A stretch of DNA of 50,781 nt from Paenibacillus roseus (lineage in GTDB: Bacteria > Bacillota > Bacilli > Paenibacillales > Paenibacillaceae): positions 1-50,781 of the forward strand of contig NZ_JAELUP010000010.1 of the NCBI RefSeq assembly GCF_016424485.1. Direction: 5' to 3'. Below are positions 17,390-26,111 of this stretch, piece by piece. The first letter of the stretch is position 1; each line of letters starts with the position of its first letter. The notes under the pieces are model-generated. The model did no database searches. It worked only from the letters and a program-made list of their open reading frames with translations, and had not been told where the DNA came from. Position numbers and translations under genes: made by a program.

Positions 17390-18253
17390 ATGAAGAAAAT
17401 GACAGTTGTTATTCTTACATCTTTACTGCTTGCCTTTACGTCTGCTTGTGGTTCTGCCAGCAAATCTGCTACGGAAACAAAGGAGACCGCCTCTGCAGCG
17501 TCGGAGGACAAGCACATCAAGCTCGTAATGGGGGATTCAGGTTTTGCCACGCAAATCATAGCGACACTCAAAGAAGAACTGGCTAATGACGGATTTACAC
17601 TGGAGCACGTCATCTCCAGGGACATCATAGAGCCGAACAAGCTTGTAAGCGATGGACGGGCTGACGCTAACTTTATGCAGACGCAAGCTTATCTTGATGA
17701 ATTCATTGCAGGTACAAAAATAAAAAATCTGCAAAGAGCATTCTATGTCGGGTTTCTGCCAGTGGGCCTGTATTCGAATAAGTACAAAACGATTGAAGAG
17801 GTGCCGGATGGCGCAACATTTGCTATCCCTATCGACACTTCCAATGTTGGCCGTCCACTGCATCTGCTTCAGAAGTTGGGCGTGTTGAAGCTAAAAGAAG
17901 GCAAGAAGCCGGAATCCACAACAGTACAAGACATCGTAGAAAACCCGCATAACTATAAGTTTAAAGAGGTCGATCAGCTTATGCTGCCTCAAACGTTGAA
18001 TGATGTCGATGTTACCATGCTCGGTGTAACGACAGTCGCCCTGCAAGGCAAAGATCCTAATGATGCGATTGCAATAGAGGAGTACTCACCGGAATTGCCG
18101 TTTATCCTTATTGTAGCTGCTAATACGGGAGTGATCGGCACGCCAAAAATCAAAGCGCTGGAAAAGGCCTTTGAAAGCGATAAAATCAAAGCATTTTTTG
18201 ATGAAAATTATAAGAAAACATTGCGGTTCACGTTTGATTTGAATAAAAAATAA
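17390..18253 (+). CDS. NLPA/MetQ-family substrate-binding lipoprotein
   Basis: A 287-residue ABC substrate-binding protein of the MetQ (NLPA) family. It has a lipoprotein signal with Cys20 (LAFTSAC), a low-complexity spacer, then the family core: VMGDSGFATQIIATLKEEL, DGRADANFMQTQAYLDEF, VGFLPVGLYSNKYKTIEEVPDGATFAIPID (read in parts) and VVAANTGVIGTPKIKALEKAF-type C-terminus. The family normally delivers methionine or related sulfur compounds to MetN-MetI. No MetN or MetI partner is present here, so it is an orphan binding protein. It sits 44 bases upstream of the fused monooxygenase gene, behind a shared sulfur operator, which suggests an organosulfur ligand. Confidence 0.85.
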   Translation: MKKMTVVILTSLLLAFTSACGSASKSATETKETASAASEDKHIKLVMGDSGFATQIIATLKEELANDGFTLEHVISRDIIEPNKLVSDGRADANFMQTQAYLDEFIAGTKIKNLQRAFYVGFLPVGLYSNKYKTIEEVPDGATFAIPIDTSNVGRPLHLLQKLGVLKLKEGKKPESTTVQDIVENPHNYKFKEVDQLMLPQTLNDVDVTMLGVTTVALQGKDPNDAIAIEEYSPELPFILIVAANTGVIGTPKIKALEKAFESDKIKAFFDENYKKTLRFTFDLNKK

Positions 18254-18297
18254 GCACAAACGCCGGAGCGGGTTGCAACGAAATGGAGGATTCATAA

Positions 18298-20550
18298 ATG
18301 GCAGTCAGTAAAATAACATACTCGGTCGGGGACAATCCCGGAGCTTTGGGGCTTGCGCTGGAACTGGGCGAATTGGTCAAGGATTTAAGATTACATGGCA
18401 TTCAATTCGAGTCCGCTGCAAGTGCGGATACTTTATCGGAGGAAGCACAAGGGCAAGATACGAACACGGAATCCTACAGTGTTGTATATGGTGAAGCAGC
18501 GACCTTGCTGCCTTTGCTTGATGCAAATCCCGATTATAAAATAGTGGGAATTTCACAGCTCGACCTGCATGGTCTTGTCCTGGTAAGCAGAGACTCGAGC
18601 CTTCATTCCAAGGGAGAGCTTAAGGGCGCCAGAATTGGATTGCCGCAAGGCGACAGTTCTTTGGTGAAGCTTTGGAGACAGGAAACGGTAGAGCAAATCG
18701 GCACGCTATTGCAGGGAGCGAATGTGTCGATTTCGGAGTTAAACTGGGTCGATATACCGGTAGTGAATGGCGAATCCACGGATGGAACTGCTGTAATTCG
18801 GGCGCTGATCAATGCTTTGCTGCGCTCGGAAGTGGATGCCGTCTACGGAGACGGGCTTCATGCCTGGCAGGCGCTCCCGTTTACAAAAGTGTTGGAAGAC
18901 GGAGCATCATCCGAGTCGGCCCCCCGGTCAGCAAGGCTGGTCGCAGGTTTGGCGGTTTCAGGCGCTTTGCTGCGTGACAGCCATGAGATCGTGAGCCGGA
19001 TACTGGCCCATATCCGCCTGGCTGCCCAATGGGCAGATCGTCATCGCGAGGAAGCGGACAGTCTGCTCAGTTCTCAGATCGGATTACCCCAAAATCTGCT
19101 CGGGTCTGTATTGACATCGAACCTGTCCAATCAATTGGATCTTGACCTTACGCCCGCCAGAATTAAAGCGTGGACCAAGGTTCGCGGGTCGCTGGCAGCA
19201 GAAGGTCTGACCTTTGGCATAGGCAGCGAAGAAACGTATATAGATCGGAGTGTTCAGGATTCCGCAGAAGAAATGCTGGTAGCCAATCGTCTGGAATTGC
19301 CGCAGTTTGGACGCGTATCCCGGTATGCGCAGCAGGATGTTCCTGCAAGCTACTTTGAAGATCGGCCGAAGGCGCATATTATTGCTTCTGACGAGGAGGC
19401 CATTGAGGCGGCCAGAACATTCGCTGACTCTATTAAAGCAAGTGCATCGGGTCGCGACCGTCATCGCATCCTGCCCTTCGACGAGCTTCGGAAGCTCTCG
19501 GAAAGCGGGCTGAACGGTCTGCTCGTTCCTAAGCAATACGGCGGTCCCGGCGTTTCTACTGCTGCCTTGATCGAAACATTCAAAATGATTTCCGAAGCGG
19601 ATGCTTCTATCGGACAAATTTCTCAGAATCATCATATTTTTGTGAAAGTGCTGGAGGTCAGCGGCACCGAAGAGCAAAAGACGTTTTTCTTCGATCAGAT
19701 TTTGCAGGGCGCACAGTTCGGCAACGCGCTGTCGGAGCGGGGGAATAAAAGCTATTTTGATTACTCTACGAAATTGACGCTGGATGAAGAGGGGAAATAT
19801 CGGCTATCCGGTCATAAATACTACTCCACGGGCGCTTTGTACTCGGCTTGGATTCCGGTATTTGCCAAATGGGGAGAGGAGGGGCTTGCTACCATTCTTG
19901 TACCTCGGAAGGCCGAAGGCGTGACGATCGTGGACGACTGGTCCGGAATTGGGCAACGGACCACGGCAAGCGGCAGCGTAGTGCTTCGCAATGTAGAGAT
20001 ATCGCCTGAGAATATTCTTTCATTTGGAAGGAGAGTGCAAGATGCTCCTCAATATATCGGCTCGCTCGGTCAAATCATGCACGTTGCGGTGGACGTCGGC
20101 ATTTCATCAGCTGCTCTCAAGGATGCAGTGAAGTTCGTGCGCGAGAAAACAAGGTCATCGAGTGCGCAGTATGAGCAAGCACATGACGAGCCATATCTGA
20201 TCAAGCGCTTTGGAGAGCTGGGTGTCAAGCAGCACGCAGCGGAGGCATTGCTCGACAAGGCTGCATTTTATATCGACAAGGCCATTGAGCAATTAAACGA
20301 AGACTCGGCAGCGCAAGCATCGATCTGGGTAGCTTCGGCTAAAGCATTTGCTACTGAGACTGCCATTGAGATTACCAATGCTTTGTTCGAGGTGGCGGGA
20401 ACGGCTTCCATGGACGAGAAGTACAATCTTGACAGACATTGGCGCAATGCGCGTATTCATACTCTTCATGACCCCGTACGCTGGAAGTATCATCATATCG
20501 GCAACTGGGTGCTGAAAGACGTTCGTCCCCCGAACTTGTTGACACTATAA
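18298..20550 (+). CDS. Fusion of an SsuA/DszB-like domain to a DszC/SfnB-type flavin monooxygenase
   Basis: One uninterrupted 750-residue frame with GGAGG before ATG 18298. Residues 1 to about 310 resemble the periplasmic-binding fold of SsuA and the desulfinase DszB (ITYSVGDNPGALGLALELGEL; ARIGLPQGDSSL) but have no signal peptide, so the protein is cytoplasmic. Residues about 357-750 are an acyl-CoA-dehydrogenase-fold, flavin-dependent monooxygenase of the DszC/SfnB type (GLNGLLVPKQYGGPGVS, GNALSERGNKS, RHWRNARIHTLHDPVRWKY; the two His are 721 and 724). By comparison with DszB from memory, the catalytic Cys27, His60 and Arg70 positions are not conserved, so the first domain is more likely a substrate-binding or handing-over domain than an active desulfinase. 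Substrate unknown; an organosulfur compound is likely. Confidence 0.82.
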   Translation: MAVSKITYSVGDNPGALGLALELGELVKDLRLHGIQFESAASADTLSEEAQGQDTNTESYSVVYGEAATLLPLLDANPDYKIVGISQLDLHGLVLVSRDSSLHSKGELKGARIGLPQGDSSLVKLWRQETVEQIGTLLQGANVSISELNWVDIPVVNGESTDGTAVIRALINALLRSEVDAVYGDGLHAWQALPFTKVLEDGASSESAPRSARLVAGLAVSGALLRDSHEIVSRILAHIRLAAQWADRHREEADSLLSSQIGLPQNLLGSVLTSNLSNQLDLDLTPARIKAWTKVRGSLAAEGLTFGIGSEETYIDRSVQDSAEEMLVANRLELPQFGRVSRYAQQDVPASYFEDRPKAHIIASDEEAIEAARTFADSIKASASGRDRHRILPFDELRKLSESGLNGLLVPKQYGGPGVSTAALIETFKMISEADASIGQISQNHHIFVKVLEVSGTEEQKTFFFDQILQGAQFGNALSERGNKSYFDYSTKLTLDEEGKYRLSGHKYYSTGALYSAWIPVFAKWGEEGLATILVPRKAEGVTIVDDWSGIGQRTTASGSVVLRNVEISPENILSFGRRVQDAPQYIGSLGQIMHVAVDVGISSAALKDAVKFVREKTRSSSAQYEQAHDEPYLIKRFGELGVKQHAAEALLDKAAFYIDKAIEQLNEDSAAQASIWVASAKAFATETAIEITNALFEVAGTASMDEKYNLDRHWRNARIHTLHDPVRWKYHHIGNWVLKDVRPPNLLTL

Positions 20551-20715
20551 AAAGCGGCCAATTCATCGTGTTACTCCCCAGCATGGGATGAGAGTATAAG
20601 TACGTACAACGTGCTGAACTTCCTGTGCTGGGCTTTGTGCGTGACAAAGACGAAACGGCGCCGAATTCAATTCATATTTTCTATTTACAAATAGAATTTA
20701 TCTTCATTCACATTA

Positions 20716-20744
20716 TTGACACTTCTTATTGCCGATGATAAGAT
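20716..20744 (+). promoter_or_regulatory. Promoter of sulfur operon 2
   Basis: TTGACA (20716-20721) and TAAGAT (20739-20744) with a 17-base spacer. The shared operator follows 14 bases after the -10. Confidence 0.78.
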
Positions 20745-20758
20745 GTACGCATTCATTA

Positions 20759-20785
20759 AATTCCAATAATTTATATAGGAATAAT
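20759..20785. promoter_or_regulatory. Shared sulfur-operon operator, site 2
   Basis: AATTCC-N11-TAGGAATAAT, the same 27-bp layout as the sites at 17178 and 41400. The dyad is ATTCC-N12-GGAAT. It is placed downstream of the -10, where a bound repressor would block transcription. Confidence 0.68.
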
Positions 20786-20812
20786 CATATTTCAAGTGGA
20801 GAGTGAGCAGGT

Positions 20813-22024
20813 ATGACTGTCACAAGGCAATCGTTTCAATTTGCCGACCGAATTCCATCTACGCCTTCGATTGGCAGTACGACCGTTACAAGCCCTGATC
20901 ATGTTCATTTATCCTTCGGCTTTGCGGCGCCGCATCTGTTTCCGATAGAGCAGTTGAACGAAGCTGCAACAGAAGCCATTACTTCGTCCGGGAGACAGGC
21001 GCTGCAATATTCCGGAGCAGGCGGGCAGGGGAAGATCAGACAGTGGATTCAATCCAGATCAGCGGTGCACGGCATGCATGTCAAGGAGGACGAATTGCTT
21101 GTCACGTATGGTTCCACACAGGGAATTGATCTGGCAATCAATGTGCTGGTAAATCCGGGCGACCACGTCTGGGTGGAGGCCCCCTCGTTCTTTAGCGCTT
21201 TGCAATCTCTGCGGATTGCCGGGGCGAAGCTTACGTCCTTCCCTATCGATAACGATGGAGTAAAGGTCGAACTGATCGAGCAGGCGCTGCTGGAGGCAGA
21301 ACGCAGCAAGGCTCCCCTTCCCAAGCTGCTGTATATAATGCCCACCTTCCACAATCCGGGAGGCGTGACCTTATCGGTCGAACGGAGAATCAGGCTGGCA
21401 GAGCTGGCGCAGCGCTACAACTTTTTCATTATTGAAGATGACGCCTACATGGAGCTGAACTTCACAGGCGAGCAACTCCCCACGCTATACTCGCTATGCC
21501 CCGAGCGAGTCATTTACCTGAACACCTTTTCCAAAATCATTGCACCTGGCTTGCGTCTCGGATGGGCGCTCGCGCAGAAGGAAGTAATTCAGAAGATGAA
21601 ACTGTTGATGCTAGGCGGCAGCGTTGGCGTATTTACGCAAGAAATCCTGGCGCAGCTTCTGGAGCGGATTGATTTTGAAGATCATCTGGGTCAACTCAAA
21701 GCCTATTACAAGAACAATCGGGATATTATGGTGGACGCCACCCGGCAGCATTTCGGCAGCGATGTGACCTTTCATTTGCCGCAGGGTGGCTTTTTCATCT
21801 GGCTGGCCTTCAACCCGGGCGTCAATACTACTGAGTTGCTGCCATTAGCCGCAAGCAAAGGCGTCAGCTTTGTCGGCGGGCGCAGCTTTTACATCGGTCA
21901 GGATGGGCTCCATTATGCACGAGTATGCTTCAGCTACTGCAATGGGGAGCAAATCACACGGGGAATCAGGGCACTTGCTGAAGCTTACAAGGAATGGAAA
22001 TCCGGCACTGTCCAGATTGGCTGA
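20813..22024 (+). CDS. PLP-dependent aminotransferase, class I/II (LysN/MocR-like fold)
   Basis: A 403-residue fold-type I aminotransferase. Visible are the cofactor-site strand TYGSTQGIDLA, the substrate/PLP loop PTFHNPGG, the Asp-Asp in IIEDDAYMEL, the Schiff-base Lys241 in NTFSKIIAPGLRLGW, and the carboxylate-binding Arg in RVCFSYCN. No DNA-binding domain is fused, so it is an enzyme and not a MocR regulator. First gene of sulfur operon 2, 46 bases before an iron-type dehydrogenase and upstream of ssuACB. A role in transaminating a sulfur-bearing amino acid (for example methionine-like or cysteate-like) fits the context but is inference. Confidence 0.88.
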   Translation: MTVTRQSFQFADRIPSTPSIGSTTVTSPDHVHLSFGFAAPHLFPIEQLNEAATEAITSSGRQALQYSGAGGQGKIRQWIQSRSAVHGMHVKEDELLVTYGSTQGIDLAINVLVNPGDHVWVEAPSFFSALQSLRIAGAKLTSFPIDNDGVKVELIEQALLEAERSKAPLPKLLYIMPTFHNPGGVTLSVERRIRLAELAQRYNFFIIEDDAYMELNFTGEQLPTLYSLCPERVIYLNTFSKIIAPGLRLGWALAQKEVIQKMKLLMLGGSVGVFTQEILAQLLERIDFEDHLGQLKAYYKNNRDIMVDATRQHFGSDVTFHLPQGGFFIWLAFNPGVNTTELLPLAASKGVSFVGGRSFYIGQDGLHYARVCFSYCNGEQITRGIRALAEAYKEWKSGTVQIG

Positions 22025-22070
22025 GGCAAGCAGCTAGCCGCATTCAACGAAAATAAGGAGGAAACGGACG

Positions 22071-23183
22071 ATGGCACAGATCAAAACACCGGTAATCTAT
22101 GAAAACAGCCCGGGCATTCTGGCTGCAGGCGGCGCCAAAATAGCCGAGTACGGCAGCAGGATCTTCATCATTGGCGGTCAAAAAGCGCTGGACGCTGCCC
22201 GACCGTTGATTGAAGGGCTCAAGCTCCTGGATGCAGCCTACGAAATTCATACATATGGCGGCTACTGCACGAAAGAGAGAATCATTCATTATGCGTCTGT
22301 GGCCCGCCAGAGCAAAGCGGATGTCATCGTAGGCGTGGGCGGAGGCACGGTGCTGGATCTGTCCAAGGCTGTGGCGGAAGACCTGCAACTGCCTGTTATT
22401 GCAGTTCCGACAATTGCAGCCACCTGCGCAGCCTGGTCCGCACTTAGCGTGCTCTATGATGAGCATGGTCGTGCTGACGGCTATCGTCCTTTGCAAAATT
22501 CGCCTGTGCATGTGCTTGCGGATACGAACGTGCTTGCGGCTGCGCCCAGGCGATATCTGGCTGCCGGAATTGCCGATACCTATGTGAAATGGGACGAATA
22601 TGGTGCCAATATCACGGATGACGAGAATGATTTTGACGTTCGTCTCGGACAGCATACAGCAGGATTCGCCCGAGATGTTCTCGACCGGTATGCATTAGAC
22701 GCATTCGCTCATGCCGGTGACGGGGAGCCAAGCAGAGCGTTCAAGGAAGTGAGCGATGCGATATTGTGGCTGGCGGGTCAAGTAGGCAGCATTCGGGGGG
22801 ATAAACGTTTGTTCGCCTTGGCCCATACGCTTCATGGCAGCCTGACCTTCTTCCCGGAAACGCGCGGAACGCTGCACGGGGAGAAGATTGCCTTTACATT
22901 GCTCGTCCATACAATACTAGAAGGACTGCCGCAAGCGGATACGGTGGAACTTGCGGAGCGGTTCCACCGTCTTGAGTTGCCAGTAACGCTGGAGCAGCTT
23001 GGATTGACGGGAGATGTGGCGGAGCTGGCAGAGCAGATTGCCGAGCGAGTGCCGCCGAATAGCCTGCCGGGAGCAGATGCTGCCTTTGCGGTGAATGCGG
23101 GAAGTATTCCGCAAGCGATTGTAGCAGCCGATCAAATCGGGAAGCAGACCAGGTTAACGTTATCTGTGAAAGGTGGGAAGTAG
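22071..23183 (+). CDS. Iron-type alcohol/hydroxyacid dehydrogenase (GldA/HcxA-like)
   Basis: A 370-residue NAD(P)-dependent dehydrogenase of the glycerol-dehydrogenase-like group. It has the nucleotide motif GVGGGTVLDLSKA, substrate region PTIAATCAAWSALSV, and metal ligands Asp169 (GIADTYVKWDE), His252/His255 (AHTLHGSL) and His269 (GTLHGEK). E. coli HcxA (YbdH) of this group reduces 2-oxo acids and is encoded next to the methionine aminotransferase YbdL, so an aminotransferase-dehydrogenase pair here may process an amino acid to its hydroxy acid via the oxo acid. AAGGAGGAAA precedes the ATG. It ends 3 bases before the ssuA-like gene. Confidence 0.85.
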   Translation: MAQIKTPVIYENSPGILAAGGAKIAEYGSRIFIIGGQKALDAARPLIEGLKLLDAAYEIHTYGGYCTKERIIHYASVARQSKADVIVGVGGGTVLDLSKAVAEDLQLPVIAVPTIAATCAAWSALSVLYDEHGRADGYRPLQNSPVHVLADTNVLAAAPRRYLAAGIADTYVKWDEYGANITDDENDFDVRLGQHTAGFARDVLDRYALDAFAHAGDGEPSRAFKEVSDAILWLAGQVGSIRGDKRLFALAHTLHGSLTFFPETRGTLHGEKIAFTLLVHTILEGLPQADTVELAERFHRLELPVTLEQLGLTGDVAELAEQIAERVPPNSLPGADAAFAVNAGSIPQAIVAADQIGKQTRLTLSVKGGK

Positions 23184-23186
23184 TCC

Positions 23187-24293
23187 ATGGGACAACAGGC
23201 CGAGAAAAAAGTGCTAATGAAGACGCCCTTCCATTTGGCAGCCGTCGTTATTGTAATAGCGGCATTGCTGACGGGCTGTGCAGGAGGAGCCAATGGCGGT
23301 GCGGACGGCAACGGGAGCAAGGCAGCGGGAGCAAGCGGCAGCAAGGAGCAAGCGGCAGCTGCCAAGGCGAACGATGCGCCGGATTTGAGCAAAGTGACGC
23401 TGCGCATCGGCCAGACCGGCTGGCCCAACTGGGAGCTTGGATTTAAGGAGGCCAAACTGGATGATACGCCTTACAAGATTGAGTTCAGTGTTTTCCAGGG
23501 GGGCAATAATCAGCTTCTAGCAATTGCTGCCAATCAGTTGGACCTGGCTGCTACTAGCGAAATTCCGCCATTGTTTGCAGCGCTTGCCGCCAATCAGGGC
23601 AATTTCAAGGTCATTGCGGTTCAGAGGGGAAATACACTTAATCAGGAGCTGGTGATTCCGGCCGGTTCCGAGGTGAAATCAGTCTCGGACTTGAAGGGCA
23701 AAAAGGTTGCCTATGTAGCGAACACAACCGCCCATTATTTTCTGATCAAGATGCTCGAGGAAAACGGGCTTACCTGGCAAGATATTGAGCCTGTACAGTT
23801 GCCGACTTCCGAAGGGTTGAGCGCCCTGCTCAGCGGTAGTGTGGCAGCGCTGGCCAGCTACGGGAATTCGATAATTTCGGCCCGTCAGAAAGGAGCGACG
23901 GAGCTTGCTTCGGCCAAGGATATTTTGTCCGGGAACTTTTTGATCGAAGCTTCAAATGATGCGCTCGCTGATGAAGCAAAGAAGGCAGCCATTGCCGATT
24001 TCCTGCAACGTTTGTCCTCCTTCCATAACTGGACACGTAAAAATCAGGAGCGGTGGGCGGAAATTGTATCGGAGCAGACCCATCAGCCATATGAGGAAGC
24101 GCTGGGAACGTTAAAAGAAGGGGAAAAGCAGCGTTCAGTAGAGCTTGTTCCGATTTCCCAGGAGGCGATTGCATCGCTGAAGGATGTGGCCGATGTGCTT
24201 CGCAAAGTAGGTGTTCTGACGGAAGATGTTGATGTCCCTTCGATCTGGAGTGAAGTTTTTGCAGAGCAGTTGAAAAACCTGAAGTCTCCGTAA
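23187..24293 (+). CDS. ssuA: Sulfonate/taurine-type ABC transporter substrate-binding lipoprotein
   Basis: A 368-residue SsuA-type binding protein. It has an N-terminal lipoprotein signal (VVIVIAALLTGC, Cys31), an Ala/Gly-rich linker, then the NMT1/SsuA core with LRIGQTGWPNWELGF, FVFQGGNNQLLAIAANQLDLAATSEIPPLFAA-type ligand loop (seen as FQGGNNQLLAIAANQ) and VSDLKGKKVAYVANTTAHYFL. Sulfonates, sulfate esters or taurine are the usual ligands of the family. It lies 3 bases after the dehydrogenase and 24 before the permease. The start could also be the internal ATG at 23217, which would still leave a full signal peptide. The symbol reflects family, not proven substrate. Confidence 0.82.
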   Translation: MGQQAEKKVLMKTPFHLAAVVIVIAALLTGCAGGANGGADGNGSKAAGASGSKEQAAAAKANDAPDLSKVTLRIGQTGWPNWELGFKEAKLDDTPYKIEFSVFQGGNNQLLAIAANQLDLAATSEIPPLFAALAANQGNFKVIAVQRGNTLNQELVIPAGSEVKSVSDLKGKKVAYVANTTAHYFLIKMLEENGLTWQDIEPVQLPTSEGLSALLSGSVAALASYGNSIISARQKGATELASAKDILSGNFLIEASNDALADEAKKAAIADFLQRLSSFHNWTRKNQERWAEIVSEQTHQPYEEALGTLKEGEKQRSVELVPISQEAIASLKDVADVLRKVGVLTEDVDVPSIWSEVFAEQLKNLKSP

Positions 24294-24317
24294 AGCCAGA
24301 TAAAGGAGGGAATCAAT

Positions 24318-25163
24318 ATGAACCCTAAAAAAGAAAGGCGCTGGATAAACGCGGTTCTGCCTTTTCTTATTCCGGTGCTGGTGCTTATTTTGTGGCAAAT
24401 CGCCTCAATGGGGGGAGGCCCCAAAGCGGCGCTTACGCCCTCTCCGTTCAAAGTGCTGCAAACTTTCCTCAAGATGGTGGAAAGCGGCGAACTGCTGCGC
24501 CACACATTAATCAGTACAAACCGTGCAGTATCCGGGTTTCTTGTTGGCGGTGCGATTGGCCTGATTTTGGGTCTGGTTAACGGGCTGTGGTCACTGGCGG
24601 AGAGACTGACGGATTCCTCGGTCCAGATGGTGCGCAACATTCCCCACCTCGCGCTGATTCCGCTCATTCTGATCTGGTTTGGTATTGGGGAAGAGTCGAA
24701 GCTGGTGATGGTGTCGCTCGGTGTGTTTTTCCCGATCTATCTTAATACGTTTCACGGTATCCGCTCCATTGACCCCGGACTGATTGAGATGGGAAGAGTG
24801 TACGGGTTAAAAGGCTTTGCTCTCTATCGCAATGTGCTGTTCCCCGGAGCGTTGGCTTCGATACTGGTAGGTGTGCGGTATTCACTTGGCATTATGTGGC
24901 TCACTCTGATCGTGGCTGAGACGGTATCGGCCAAGTCCGGCATTGGCTATATGTCGATGAACGCCAGAGAATATATGCAGATGGAAGTCATCATACTGAG
25001 CATCTTGATCTATGCGTTGCTGGGCAAGTTGTCGGACAGTCTGGCCAAGCTTGCAGAACGGCAATTTCTGAAGTGGCATCCGAATTATCGAAAATCCGCT
25101 GCGAAGGGAGATGGCCGTCTTGTCAAAAAAAGCTATCCGGCTGCAAATTCAACAGCTTCGTAA
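24318..25163 (+). CDS. ssuC: Sulfonate-type ABC transporter permease
   Basis: A 281-residue permease with about six membrane segments, starting with FLIPVLVLILWQIA. The BPD-type loop motif is seen around EMGRVYGLKGFALYRNVLFPGALASILVGVRYSLG (EMGRVYGL and FPGALASIL being the EAA-like core). It forms the membrane channel for the SsuA-type lipoprotein encoded upstream and the ATPase downstream. AAAGGAGGG precedes the ATG at 24318. The 3' end overlaps the start of the ATPase gene by 44 bases, which suggests translational coupling. Confidence 0.88.
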   Translation: MNPKKERRWINAVLPFLIPVLVLILWQIASMGGGPKAALTPSPFKVLQTFLKMVESGELLRHTLISTNRAVSGFLVGGAIGLILGLVNGLWSLAERLTDSSVQMVRNIPHLALIPLILIWFGIGEESKLVMVSLGVFFPIYLNTFHGIRSIDPGLIEMGRVYGLKGFALYRNVLFPGALASILVGVRYSLGIMWLTLIVAETVSAKSGIGYMSMNAREYMQMEVIILSILIYALLGKLSDSLAKLAERQFLKWHPNYRKSAAKGDGRLVKKSYPAANSTAS

Positions 25164-25893
25164 GCATTTCGACGAAACAAAAGTATTGACGGACGTCAAT
25201 CTGACGATCGAGCCGGGAGAATTCGTGGCGATTATCGGACGAAGCGGCTGTGGCAAAAGCACGTTGCTGCGTCTGGTTGCCGGGCTGGATCAACCTTCCC
25301 ATGGGAGTATTGTTCTTGATCATGAGCCGGTAACCGGCATTCATCAGGATACGCGCGTGTTGTTTCAGGAGGCCAGGCTGCTGCCGTGGAAGAAGGTTGC
25401 GGATAATGTGCGTATCGGTACGCAGCACAATGACCGCGAAAGCGCCCTCGTTGCGCTTGAACAAGTCGGACTGGCCAATCGCGCGGATGAATATCCGGGT
25501 ATTCTCTCGGGGGGACAAAAGCAGCGCGTGTCTCTGGCGCGTGCTCTGGCAGGACATCCTCGTCTGTTGCTGCTGGATGAACCGCTTGGAGCGCTTGACG
25601 CCCTGACCCGGATTGAAATGCAACAGCTCATTGAACAGTTGTGGCGAGAGCAGCAATTCACGGCAATTCTGGTCACGCATGATGTCAGCGAGGCAGTGGC
25701 GCTGGCTGACCGGGTCATCCTGCTTGAGGAGGGCGTGGTCGCAATGGATACCCGGATTGCGCTCGCAAGACCTAGGGAGCGTGACAACGGTTTTGCTTAT
25801 TATGAGAAGACGATTCTTGACCGATTGCTGGAACCTAAGGAGAGAGGAACGATACATCCGGATCATCATTCCGCCTCTGCCTTTGCAATCTGA
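25120..25893 (+). CDS. ssuB: Sulfonate-type ABC transporter ATP-binding protein
   Basis: A 257-residue ABC ATPase: Walker A GRSGCGKST, Q-loop LFQEARLLPWKKV (the LLPW variant is typical of the Ssu/Tau/nitrate group), signature LSGGQKQRVSLARAL, Walker B LLLLDEP, and switch His in LVTHDVSEAVALADR. It powers the importer with the two preceding products. The start is set at TTG 25120 because AAGGGAG (25104-25110) is 9 bases upstream; the in-frame ATG at 25111 abuts that site and would add three residues. Last gene of sulfur operon 2, followed by a terminator. Confidence 0.9.
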   Translation: MSKKAIRLQIQQLRKHFDETKVLTDVNLTIEPGEFVAIIGRSGCGKSTLLRLVAGLDQPSHGSIVLDHEPVTGIHQDTRVLFQEARLLPWKKVADNVRIGTQHNDRESALVALEQVGLANRADEYPGILSGGQKQRVSLARALAGHPRLLLLDEPLGALDALTRIEMQQLIEQLWREQQFTAILVTHDVSEAVALADRVILLEEGVVAMDTRIALARPRERDNGFAYYEKTILDRLLEPKERGTIHPDHHSASAFAI

Positions 25894-25941
25894 GAACGAA
25901 ACAGCTGCGGCCATACATGAGATGTCTTGCAGAATTTTCAG

Positions 25942-25977
25942 GACTTTGCCTTCGTCATCTGACGGCAAAGTCTTGTT
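25942..25977 (+). terminator. Terminator of sulfur operon 2
   Basis: GACTTTGCC (25942-25950) pairs with GGCAAAGTC (25964-25972), then TTGTTTGTG. Confidence 0.7.
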
Positions 25978-26111
25978 TGTGTTTCTATAGCTTAAAAAGA
26001 GACAAATGGAAATCATTAAATAATTTGATTTTTCTTATATTTATGACATAATCTGCTGCTTTCGGGATCATAATAACAGCACTAGAATTCGGTTACCGGA
26101 GGCGCTCAACC

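Noticed and set aside
18298..20550. Reading the fused gene as an active DszB desulfinase plus DszC
   Set aside because: The residues matching the DszB catalytic Cys, His and Arg are not conserved, so only a DszB/SsuA-like fold is claimed.
26025..26053. Sigma-G type promoter (TGATT...CATAATC) before the germinant receptor operon
   Set aside because: The -35 spacing is short (about 16) and the match is poor; expected by biology but not supported enough by the bases.
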